Assembly: GCF_014190805.1 (NCBI RefSeq)
Contig: NZ_JACHVQ010000004.1
Coordinates: forward strand, 1-64,000
Direction: 5' to 3'
Source of the DNA: Flexivirga oryzae
GTDB lineage: Bacteria > Actinomycetota > Actinomycetes > Actinomycetales > Dermatophilaceae
DNA length: 64,000 nucleotides
The notes under the pieces were generated by a model. That model was given only the letters and a program-made list of their open reading frames with translations, made no database searches and had not been told where the DNA came from. Each line of letters begins with the position of its first letter. Position 1 is the stretch's first letter. Made by a program: the position numbers and the translations under genes. Below, one piece after another: positions 55,925 to 63,154 of this stretch.

Positions 55925-57967
55925 TTACGAGAACGGCACGGCATACAACGTGGTGTCGCTGCCGACCGAGCCGACACAGTAGGCGAACTTCGCGGTGCCG
56001 CCCCGGGGAACCAGCACCTGACCGCTGGAACCCTTGGCCGCGCCGAGCGATTCGCCCTTGCGGTTGGCGGTGAGGATGTTGTCGCCGGACTTGCTCCACG
56101 AGTCGTACTGGGAGATCGCGATCGGCGACCACCGTGCCGTGATGACGTGACTCTTCCCGGTGTGCATGTCGATCCAGGAATTGCCGCCGACCGCCCAACT
56201 CTCGTCCGGTGCGAGCAGGAAGGTGTTCGGGAAGACCGCCGGGTCGATGGCTTCGGTGGTCATGCGTGGCTCGAGGTCCGGCAGCGTGAACGCGCGCAGC
56301 CGCGACGTCGTCGGCCGGTCCTTCGGCACGAATGCGGTGATCAGCTGGGTCGCGGTGGCCGCGACGTAGGTGCCGGCCACCGTGCCCGGCGGTGCCTGCA
56401 ACTTCTTGGGTTTCGGGACCTTCTTCTCGTCGTCGCTCAGCCACACCCGGCCGTGGGAGTCGGTGGCGACGAGCGTGCCGTCGCGGAGCACCGCCACGGC
56501 GTTGGTGCCCTTGACGATCGCGCGTCGCACGAGTCGGTCGTCGTGCAGCACGTGGGCCGCGCCGTTGTCGTCCGGCTTGGTCACGATGACGCCGCTCGGG
56601 GTGATCGACGTGCTCCAATCACTCTGCAGCGGCCAGGTTTTGGCTTCTCCGCCGCCGAGCGGGTAGGCGATGATCTGGCTCTGGCTGGTTAGCACGATCG
56701 AGCTGGTGCCGTCGATCGGGCACAGGGTCGGCCCGTTCGCGATGATCGCATCGATGGGCAGGTCGGCCTTCCACACGGACTTGCCGGTGGTCGCGTCGAG
56801 CGCGAGCAGTTGGGTGCCCCCGGTGGTGTCGTTGTCGACGGTGCACACCAGTCGCGTGTCGGTGACGGCCAGCCGCGGTGCCACGTCGGAGAGGTTGACG
56901 ACGGACCACAGGTAGCTCGCCGGCAGGCCGGCCGGCGGCCGCAGCCCGTCCGGCAGCGGCGTCCCCGTCATCGTCGGGGAAGGGGTGGCCTTCGTGCTGT
57001 TTCCGCGCAGCTCGAAGAAGCCGGCCGTCGCAGCCCCCGCCAGGACGACGACACCCGCCCCGCCGAGGAGCAGCCTGCGTCGGGACGGGCCGCGGCTCGG
57101 CTCGGCGGTCGCCTCGGGTGCGGTGGCGGCTTCGTCCTCGGCCTCGTCGGGCTCCTCCGGGGCCGGCGGAAGCGGGCTGAACTGCGGGTGGCCGCCGGCC
57201 TGGGTCGTGGTGGTCGGGATGGGCCGGCCCAGATCGTCGGTGAGCTCGTCGGTGGCGGGGGTGTCGACCGCCGGTGGCTCGACCTGCGTGGGTGGCGCGT
57301 CCTCCGGCTCGTCCTCCGACTCCACCGCGTATGCCGCCTGCGGCGCGGGCTCGTCCTCGGCCTCGAGCGGACGGAACGCGTTGACCGGTGCGGCCGGCGC
57401 CTTGACGGACGTGGCGACGGGCGCCACGACGCTCTGCGTGCCGTCGGCGGCGAGCGCGATGTGCCAGACCCGCCCGTCGGGGGTGCGCCCGAGGACGCGT
57501 ACGGTGCGGCCGGCAGCGTGCGTGTCGGCCCGGCTGCGGGCTTCCCGCAACAGTTGCTCGTACGGGTCCTCACCCGCGGCGAGCGGGATCTCCTCGCCGT
57601 CCACCAGCCCGACCAGCCGGCCGTCGTGCTCCTGCAGCTCCGCGACATGGGAGACCTCGTCGGGCACGGCGTCCGGGTCGTCGTCCTCCGCCGGTGGTGG
57701 GACCTCCCACGTCCGGCCGTCCGGGCCGACCGCCAGGTGGAACACCGTCCCGTCGGGTGTCACCCCGGCGACCCTGATGGTCCTGCCCCGGTCGGTGCGG
57801 TCGGCGCGCTGCCGCGCGGCCTGGATCAGTGCGCGATGGATGCCGACGCCCGGCGGCGGCGTTACGGGTTCGTCGTCCAGCCAGCCGGTCTGCGCGCCGG
57901 TGGAGTCCGCACGCACCCGCAGCACGAACGCCGGGCGCGCCGGGACCTCGTGTTCGGGCTCAGTCAT
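55925..57967 (-). CDS. Membrane-anchored PQQ-like beta-propeller protein with duplicated N-terminal domain
   Basis: A 680-residue protein in four parts. Two related N-terminal domains (about 28-89 and 119-180) share GRT-[IV]-RV-x-G-x-TPDG-x-V-[FW]-H; an acidic, Pro-rich linker (about 195-290); one TM helix (about 297-320); and an extracytoplasmic beta-propeller with PQQ-like repeats (LLALDATTGKSVWKADLP). The inside-repeat/TM/outside-propeller plan suggests a signalling or scaffolding protein. I do not recognise the N-terminal domain. ATG 57967 chosen; longer frame not supported. Confidence 0.7.
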   Translation of the reverse strand: MTEPEHEVPARPAFVLRVRADSTGAQTGWLDDEPVTPPPGVGIHRALIQAARQRADRTDRGRTIRVAGVTPDGTVFHLAVGPDGRTWEVPPPAEDDDPDAVPDEVSHVAELQEHDGRLVGLVDGEEIPLAAGEDPYEQLLREARSRADTHAAGRTVRVLGRTPDGRVWHIALAADGTQSVVAPVATSVKAPAAPVNAFRPLEAEDEPAPQAAYAVESEDEPEDAPPTQVEPPAVDTPATDELTDDLGRPIPTTTTQAGGHPQFSPLPPAPEEPDEAEDEAATAPEATAEPSRGPSRRRLLLGGAGVVVLAGAATAGFFELRGNSTKATPSPTMTGTPLPDGLRPPAGLPASYLWSVVNLSDVAPRLAVTDTRLVCTVDNDTTGGTQLLALDATTGKSVWKADLPIDAIIANGPTLCPIDGTSSIVLTSQSQIIAYPLGGGEAKTWPLQSDWSTSITPSGVIVTKPDDNGAAHVLHDDRLVRRAIVKGTNAVAVLRDGTLVATDSHGRVWLSDDEKKVPKPKKLQAPPGTVAGTYVAATATQLITAFVPKDRPTTSRLRAFTLPDLEPRMTTEAIDPAVFPNTFLLAPDESWAVGGNSWIDMHTGKSHVITARWSPIAISQYDSWSKSGDNILTANRKGESLGAAKGSSGQVLVPRGGTAKFAYCVGSVGSDTTLYAVPFS

Positions 57968-58325
57968 CTGCGTGGCGAATCTCTCGACGTAGCTGCGGTG
58001 GTGTGTCTCGTCCGGTGACGCGTACTGCCGAGTGGCTGCAGTCCGATGCGACGCCGACCGGTCCTTCCGCGAGTCTGACACGGACGTCGCCACAGACCAC
58101 TATCGAGAAGGCCCGTGAGACCCGTTCGTAATCTTCGTGTCCACCGGACGGGTGTCCGGTCCCTCCGGATGGGGATGTATTCCAAAATATAAGAAATTTC
58201 CTAGAGGTCGCTAGCGGTGTGCATCGACGCGTGGAACGTCTCTTCGCGGCCCCGCAGCTGCGGCGTTGGTGCGGCGTGGCATGGCGGGAGCGGTGAACAC
58301 CCGGCCTTCCGGGTACGCTCCTGCG
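57968..58325. other. 358-bp divergent intergenic region
   Basis: Holds a perfect stem-loop ACCGGAC-GGGT-GTCCGGT at 58143-58160 and an AT-rich block (TCCAAAATATAAGAAATTTC, 58181-58200) that stands out in this GC-rich DNA and is a plausible promoter or protein-binding region. No convincing gene is seen. Confidence 0.55.
58314..58319 (+). promoter_or_regulatory. Leaderless -10 hexamer TACGCT for the Mur ligase
   Basis: TACGCT, 6 nt (cctgcg), then GTG 58326. Confidence 0.5.
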
Positions 58326-59774
58326 GTGTCGTTGGACCAGGAAACCGTCGCTCGGGTGCTCGGCGTCGATGTGCCCCCGTTGCCGGGGCCGGTCGTCGCC
58401 GTCACCCACGATTCGCGCGCTGTCGTGCCCGGTGGCGCCTTCGTCGCGATCAACGGCTTCACCTCCCGGGGCGCCGACTTCGTGCCGCAGGCGCTGGAAC
58501 GCGGCGCGATCCTGATCGTCGCCGAGGAGGCGATCGACGGAGCGCCGACAGCCGTGGTGCCGAGCGACCGGGTCGCGCTGGCGGCGCTCGCGACCGAGCT
58601 GGCGGGGCATCCGTCATACGACCTGACCGTGTACGGCGTCACGGGCACCAACGGCAAGACCACCAGTTCGTACGTGCTGCACGCCATCCTCAGCGCTGCG
58701 TACGGCGAGGCCGCGACCGGCCTGATGACGACCGCCGAGATCATCGTGGGGTCCGACCACCAGGTGGCGGTCCGCACCACCGGGGAAGCGCCGGTCGTGC
58801 AGGCCAACCTGGCGCGGATGCGCGACGGCGGTGTGCAGCACGTAGTGCTGGAGACGAGCTCGCACGGCATACATCTGCACCGGGTCGACGGAACCCGTTA
58901 TGCAGCAGCGCTTTTCACCAACCTGACCCGTGATCACCTCGACCTGCACGGCACGATGGAGGAGTACTACCGCACCAAGCGCAAGCTGTTCGAGTGGACG
59001 CAGGGGCCGAAGCTGTCCAACGCGGACGACGAGTGGGGTGCGCGGCTGGCCGGTGAGATCGAGGGCACGCTCACCTTCGGCGTGAGCACCGGTGCCGACT
59101 ACCGCATCGAGCGTGAGCGGCGGGACGGCACCGGCACGGTCTTCGATCTGGTCACTCCCGGGCACGGCACGGTGTCGTTGCGGATCCCGTTGCTGGGTGA
59201 CTACAACGTGCACAACGTCGCGGGCGCCGCCGGGATCGCCCTCGAGATGGGGATGTCGCCCGACGTACTCACGCGAGCGGTCCGTGACATGGCCCAGGTG
59301 CCGGGCCGGTTCGAGCGGGTGCCGGCCGCAGTGGAGCGTGGCTTCGAGGTCGTCGTCGACTACGCGCACACCGACATCGGGCTGCGCGCGGTGCTCGAGG
59401 TCGCGCGCGAGGTGGCCGGCGACGGCCGGCTGCTGTGCGTGTATGGCGCAGCCGGTGCTCGCGACCGTGACAAGCGACCCAAGATGGGCGCCGTCGCCTC
59501 CGAACTGGCCGACGTCGCCATCATCACCACCGACGACGCCTATCACGAGGATCCGCAGGAGATCGCCGACGAGGTGATGGCCGGCGCGGACCCGTCGAAC
59601 ACGCGGATCGTGCTCGACCGGCGTGCTGCGATCGATGCGGCGCTGCACGACGCGCAACGCGGCGACGTGGTAGTGGTCGCGGGCAAGGGCCACGAACGGG
59701 TGCAGCACCTGGCCGACGGCGACGTGCCGTTCCACGACGTCACCGTCGTCACCGAGCTCCTCACCGGCCGCTGA
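58326..59774 (+). CDS. Mur ligase family protein (MurE-like)
   Basis: A 482-residue three-domain ATP-dependent ligase. Domain 1 binds the uridine nucleotide; ATP P-loop GTNGKTT at residues 107-113; the second-domain NLTRDHLDLHGTMEEYYRTKRKLF; the C-terminal domain with VDYAHTDIGLRAVLE and HEDPQEIADEV. The position of the MurE substrate-specificity motif DNPR reads DDAY here, so meso-diaminopimelate is unlikely to be bound in the usual way. It stands apart from a dcw cluster. Could be a specialised MurE paralogue or a ligase for another muropeptide. GTG 58326 is leaderless. Confidence 0.83.
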   Translation: MSLDQETVARVLGVDVPPLPGPVVAVTHDSRAVVPGGAFVAINGFTSRGADFVPQALERGAILIVAEEAIDGAPTAVVPSDRVALAALATELAGHPSYDLTVYGVTGTNGKTTSSYVLHAILSAAYGEAATGLMTTAEIIVGSDHQVAVRTTGEAPVVQANLARMRDGGVQHVVLETSSHGIHLHRVDGTRYAAALFTNLTRDHLDLHGTMEEYYRTKRKLFEWTQGPKLSNADDEWGARLAGEIEGTLTFGVSTGADYRIERERRDGTGTVFDLVTPGHGTVSLRIPLLGDYNVHNVAGAAGIALEMGMSPDVLTRAVRDMAQVPGRFERVPAAVERGFEVVVDYAHTDIGLRAVLEVAREVAGDGRLLCVYGAAGARDRDKRPKMGAVASELADVAIITTDDAYHEDPQEIADEVMAGADPSNTRIVLDRRAAIDAALHDAQRGDVVVVAGKGHERVQHLADGDVPFHDVTVVTELLTGR

Positions 59775-59782
59775 CGACACGC

Positions 59783-59886
59783 CGAGAGGCTCAGTAACGA
59801 CCGAGAGGCTCAGTAAATAGGGCGTTTTGCGCCCGTTCGGAGGTCCGATTGGTGAGCCTGTCGATCGTAAGTGGGCCTGTCGGCGC
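59783..59886. repeat. Repeat family 2 copy (GAGAGGCTCAGTAA / GGGCCTGTCGGC)
   Basis: CGAGAGGCTCAGTAA occurs twice (about 59785 and 59803) and TGAGCCTGTCG, TGGGCCTGTCGGC follow. A small stem GGGCG-TTTTG-CGCCC lies at 59820-59834. The same signature forms the hairpin at 48592. Confidence 0.7.
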
Positions 59887-59963
59887 AGGGGACCGGGGCG
59901 CCGGGGGCGGCGCGGGTGGCCGACATACCTGCGGGTCGCCGACATACTCGCGGCGACCTTTGC

Positions 59964-59969
59964 AACGAT
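59964..59969 (+). promoter_or_regulatory. Leaderless -10 hexamer AACGAT for the GDPD gene
   Basis: AACGAT, 6 nt (gggcac), then GTG 59976. Upstream, CGACATAC is repeated at 59921 and 59940. Confidence 0.4.
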
Positions 59970-59975
59970 GGGCAC

Positions 59976-60800
59976 GTGCGCACAATCGGCTCACCACTCG
60001 GTGGCGGCCCGCCCAAGGTGATCGCTCACCGCGGCTCCAGCCATGACAACCCCGAACACACCCTCGGCGCCTACGAGCACGCCATCGCAGAAGGCGCCGA
60101 CGGGCTCGAGTGCGACATCCGGCTCACCGCCGACCGGCACCTGGTCTGCGTCCACGACCGCAGGGTCAATCGCACCTCCGACGGGCGTGGGGTCGTGTCC
60201 GCGCTGGAGCTTGCCCAACTGGAGGGCATGGACTGGGGCAGCTGGAAGGCCCTGCACGCCGACGACACCGAGCAGCCCGACCGGCACCACGCCAAGATCC
60301 TCACCCTGCGGCAGCTGATCCGGTCGGCGATGGCCAGCGAACGCAAGCCCGACCTGGTCATCGAGACCAAGCACCCGACCCGGTATGCCGGGGAGGTCGA
60401 GCGGCGCCTCGTCAACCTGCTGGGGGAGTTCGACCTGCTGCGGCCGGCACCGGACAAGCCCGTGGTGCGCGTGATGTCGTTCTCGTCCATGGCGATCCAG
60501 CGGATCGCGAAACTGGCACCGCACCTGCAGCGGGTCCAGCTGGTCGAGGTCAGCACCTCGCCGTTCTTCCGCGACGGCCTGCCGGCCAACGTCGCGATCG
60601 TCGGCCCGCGGATGGGGATGGTCCGGCGTAGCCCCGAATTCGTTGCCCGCCAACACCATTACGGCCACCAGGTGCACGTGTGGACGGTCGACAAGGAGCC
60701 CGACATCGAGCTGTGCCTGCAACTGGGCGTCGACGCGATCATCTCCAACCGTCCCGGCCTGGTGCGGGAGATGGTTGACGTTGCCTATGCGGGGCGCTGA
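59976..60800 (+). CDS. Glycerophosphodiester phosphodiesterase
   Basis: A 274-residue GDPD TIM-barrel: VIAHRGSSHDNPEHTLGAYEHAI (catalytic His-Arg, Glu), LECDIRLTADRHLVCVHD (metal ligands and second His), late VWTVDKEPDI. Hydrolyses glycerophosphodiesters to glycerol-3-phosphate and an alcohol. No signal peptide at the chosen GTG start, so cytosolic; the open frame to 59871 runs through repeat DNA and is rejected. Confidence 0.92.
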   Translation: MRTIGSPLGGGPPKVIAHRGSSHDNPEHTLGAYEHAIAEGADGLECDIRLTADRHLVCVHDRRVNRTSDGRGVVSALELAQLEGMDWGSWKALHADDTEQPDRHHAKILTLRQLIRSAMASERKPDLVIETKHPTRYAGEVERRLVNLLGEFDLLRPAPDKPVVRVMSFSSMAIQRIAKLAPHLQRVQLVEVSTSPFFRDGLPANVAIVGPRMGMVRRSPEFVARQHHYGHQVHVWTVDKEPDIELCLQLGVDAIISNRPGLVREMVDVAYAGR

Positions 60801-60812
60801 CGGCCCGTCGTG

Positions 60813-60818
60813 CATGAT
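60813..60818 (+). promoter_or_regulatory. Leaderless -10 hexamer CATGAT for the ATP-binding protein
   Basis: CATGAT, 6 nt (ggctcc), then GTG 60825. Confidence 0.5.
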
Positions 60819-60824
60819 GGCTCC

Positions 60825-61253
60825 GTGAGTGACAAGCACAGAGCTGAGCCGTGGGTGCGGACGGTGCGCCTGCCGTGGACCATCGACTCCGTGCCGCAGG
60901 TGCGCGAAGAGGTCGTGGCCGATCTCGGCACCGGCAAGCTGCCCGACAACGTCGTCGAGGAGGCCGAGACGGTCGTCGCCGAACTCGTCGCCAACGCGAT
61001 CCTGCACGGCCGCCCGCTGCCCGACGGCACCGTCCGGGTGCGCTGGCGGGCCCGGCCCCCGCGGGTCGAGATCGAGGTGACCGACGGCGGTTCGGACAAA
61101 CAACCCAAGCCGAAGCCGCAGGCCGACTGGGCGCCGAGCGGACGCGGTCTGCGGATCGTCCGCTCGCTCGCCTACGAATGGGGTGTCGACGACGACGACG
61201 GCCACACCATGGTGTGGGCCGCCCTCGGTGGCGCGTCCCGCCGCAGGATCTGA
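60825..61253 (+). CDS. HATPase-domain protein (RsbW/anti-sigma-factor type)
   Basis: A 142-residue single-domain GHKL ATPase: N-box AELVANAILHG, G1-type VTDGGSD, and GRGLRIVRSLAYEWG. Such proteins act as serine kinases/anti-sigma factors in actinobacterial stress regulation. No sigma factor or antagonist is adjacent, so the partner is unknown. GTG 60825 follows a leaderless -10; the P1 peptidase starts 5 nt after its stop. Confidence 0.85.
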   Translation: MSDKHRAEPWVRTVRLPWTIDSVPQVREEVVADLGTGKLPDNVVEEAETVVAELVANAILHGRPLPDGTVRVRWRARPPRVEIEVTDGGSDKQPKPKPQADWAPSGRGLRIVRSLAYEWGVDDDDGHTMVWAALGGASRRRI

Positions 61254-61258
61254 GCACC

Positions 61259-62125
61259 GTGATCCCCGTCGACGGCGTCAAGGTCGGTCACTGGACCGAC
61301 GCCGAGGCGCAAACCGGCTGCACCGCAATCGAATTCCCGGTCGGCACGGTGGCGTCGTACGAGTGCCGGGGCGGTGCACCCGCCGCCCGGGAACTCACCC
61401 TGCTGGAGCCGGAGAAGTCCGTCACCAGTATCGACGCGCTGCTGCTCACCGGTGGCTCGGCCTTCGGGTTGGCCGCGGCCGACGGAGTGATGCGCCGCAT
61501 GGAGGAGCTCGGCCGCGGCGTCCCCACACCGGCGGGCGCGGTCCCGATCGTGCCGGCGCTCGGCATCTTCGATCTCGCGGTCGGCGACAGCACGGTGCGC
61601 CCCGGCGCCGAGCAGGGGTATGCCGCCGCGTCCGCGGTCACCAGCGACGACCCGCCGGTCGGACAGGTGGGTGCCGGCACCGGCGCCTACGTCAGCCACT
61701 GGCGCGGCCCGGACGGAGCGCGGCCCGGCGGCATACACACCGCGACCCGTCGGCTCGGTGACGTCGTGATGTGGGCGCTGGTGGTGGTCAACGCCTTCGG
61801 CGACATCGACACCGGCTCGCGGACCGTCGACCTGGCGCCGGTCGAGGCGTTGCGCGGGTCGTTCGAGTTCGACCGTACGCACACCACCATCGGTGTCGTG
61901 GTCACCAACGCCCGGCTCGACAAGGTCGGCTGCCGCATCGTCGCGCAAGGCGCGCACGACGGGCTGGCGCGCGCCATCAACCCGCCGCACACGCGGTTCG
62001 ACGGTGACGCGTTCGTCGCGGCAGCAACCGGCGGCGTGCCGGCGCACGTCGACGTCGTACGGCTGCTCGCGCTCGCCGCCGTGACCGACGCGATCCGCGG
62101 GGCCGGCCAGCATCACCCGGGTTAG
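61259..62125 (+). CDS. P1-family peptidase, NylC-like (Thr nucleophile)
   Basis: A 288-residue Ntn-type amidase of the DmpA/NylC group. TGGSAFGLAAADGVMRRMEE, GARPGGIHTATRRLGDVVMWALVVVNAFG, and the autocleavage segment RTHTTIGVVVTNA with Thr209/210 as likely nucleophile, as in nylon-oligomer hydrolase NylC. Self-cleavage into two chains is expected. GTG 61259. A Ser-type relative lies at 39347. Confidence 0.87.
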   Translation: MIPVDGVKVGHWTDAEAQTGCTAIEFPVGTVASYECRGGAPAARELTLLEPEKSVTSIDALLLTGGSAFGLAAADGVMRRMEELGRGVPTPAGAVPIVPALGIFDLAVGDSTVRPGAEQGYAAASAVTSDDPPVGQVGAGTGAYVSHWRGPDGARPGGIHTATRRLGDVVMWALVVVNAFGDIDTGSRTVDLAPVEALRGSFEFDRTHTTIGVVVTNARLDKVGCRIVAQGAHDGLARAINPPHTRFDGDAFVAAATGGVPAHVDVVRLLALAAVTDAIRGAGQHHPG

Positions 62126-62126
62126 A

Positions 62127-62154
62127 CACATCGCGCGGTGGAGCGCGCGATGTG
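62127..62154 (+). terminator. Stem-loop after the P1 peptidase gene
   Basis: CACATCGCGCG (62127-62137) pairs perfectly with CGCGCGATGTG (62144-62154), 6-nt loop, directly after stop 62125. No U-run. Confidence 0.7.
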
Positions 62155-62195
62155 CATGACCGGGGTGCCCGACCGACCACCTAAGGTTGGCGTTC

Positions 62196-63062
62196 ATGGG
62201 TAAGGCATCGCGCCGCAAGGGCGCTCACAAGAAGCCCGCGCGAGTCCCGTTCGCGGCCAGGCCGTTCGACGGGTTGGCGAGCGAGACCAGCTGGGTCGCG
62301 CTGCGCGAGATCCTGCCGGCCGCGACGGCGCGCCTGGCCTTCACCTATGACGGCGCCGACCACACCGCGACCGTCGCAACCGTGCTGCCGCTGGCGTGGG
62401 CGGGGCTGTGCCGCAGCGACGGTGAGCGGTTCATCGCCACCCAGTCTGGCGCCGGATCCGGCGACCTGTCCCGGGACCTGGCCGCGGCGCTGCTCGCCAC
62501 CGTGCAGGCGGAGCCGGGGGTGCCGGTGCCGAAGCCCCCGCCGGTGACCGCCGAGACCCCGCGCCTGCAGGACCTGCTGACCGACCAGCCGCTCGAGCTG
62601 CAGTTGCACGACGGTTTCGACTTCTGGGTCGAGGAGGGCGAGCTGGACGAGGCGGGTGCCGCTTCGCTGGAGCAGGCCAATGCCGCCGTCTCACCCACCG
62701 AGGCGCTGCCGTCCGCCGACTCCGCCTACTGGTGCCGGATCGGTGAACGCACGTACGTGCGGTGGGTGCTGCCGCACGCGGAGGACGAGGCCACCGCCGC
62801 GCTCGCGCGGCTGCACGCAGCACACCGCGATGCGCTGGGAGGCGAGGGCCGGTTGCTGGGCGCCTTCCGGACCTGCGGCCTGCTGGTCCCGGTGTGGGAG
62901 GTCGACGCGTCGGCCGAGGCGGCGTCATACGACACCGCCATGGGCGAACTCGCGGGCCGCTTCGAGGAGGCGCTCGCCTCGGTCCGGGCCGGCGACGCAC
63001 TGACCGACGAGGAACGCCGCGCGCGAGCCGGTCTGGTGTCGCGGCAGATCACGATTCGCTGA
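62196..63062 (+). CDS. DUF5926 family protein
   Basis: A 288-residue actinobacterial protein beginning MGKASRRKG with a basic N-terminus. The body contains PPPVTAETPRLQDLL and LHDGFDFWVEEGELD, as in DUF5926 proteins. Function unknown. ATG 62196 used; GTG 62187 would add three residues. Cytosolic. Confidence 0.75.
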   Translation: MGKASRRKGAHKKPARVPFAARPFDGLASETSWVALREILPAATARLAFTYDGADHTATVATVLPLAWAGLCRSDGERFIATQSGAGSGDLSRDLAAALLATVQAEPGVPVPKPPPVTAETPRLQDLLTDQPLELQLHDGFDFWVEEGELDEAGAASLEQANAAVSPTEALPSADSAYWCRIGERTYVRWVLPHAEDEATAALARLHAAHRDALGGEGRLLGAFRTCGLLVPVWEVDASAEAASYDTAMGELAGRFEEALASVRAGDALTDEERRARAGLVSRQITIR

Positions 63063-63075
63063 ACCCCACGAAGTT

Positions 63076-63154
63076 CTCCGCTCCTTCGTCGCTCCGATAC
63101 TTCTCGGGGACCCTGGGGTCGCTGCGATCCTTCGCGGGACCCCGGATCGGATAC
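63076..63154. other. GC-rich inverted-repeat region after DUF5926
   Basis: GGGACCCTGGGGTCGC and CGCGGGACCCCGGATC can pair imperfectly, and CTCCGATACTTCTCGGGG echoes the interspersed TCGATACG family. Possible bidirectional terminator between convergent genes. Confidence 0.45.
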
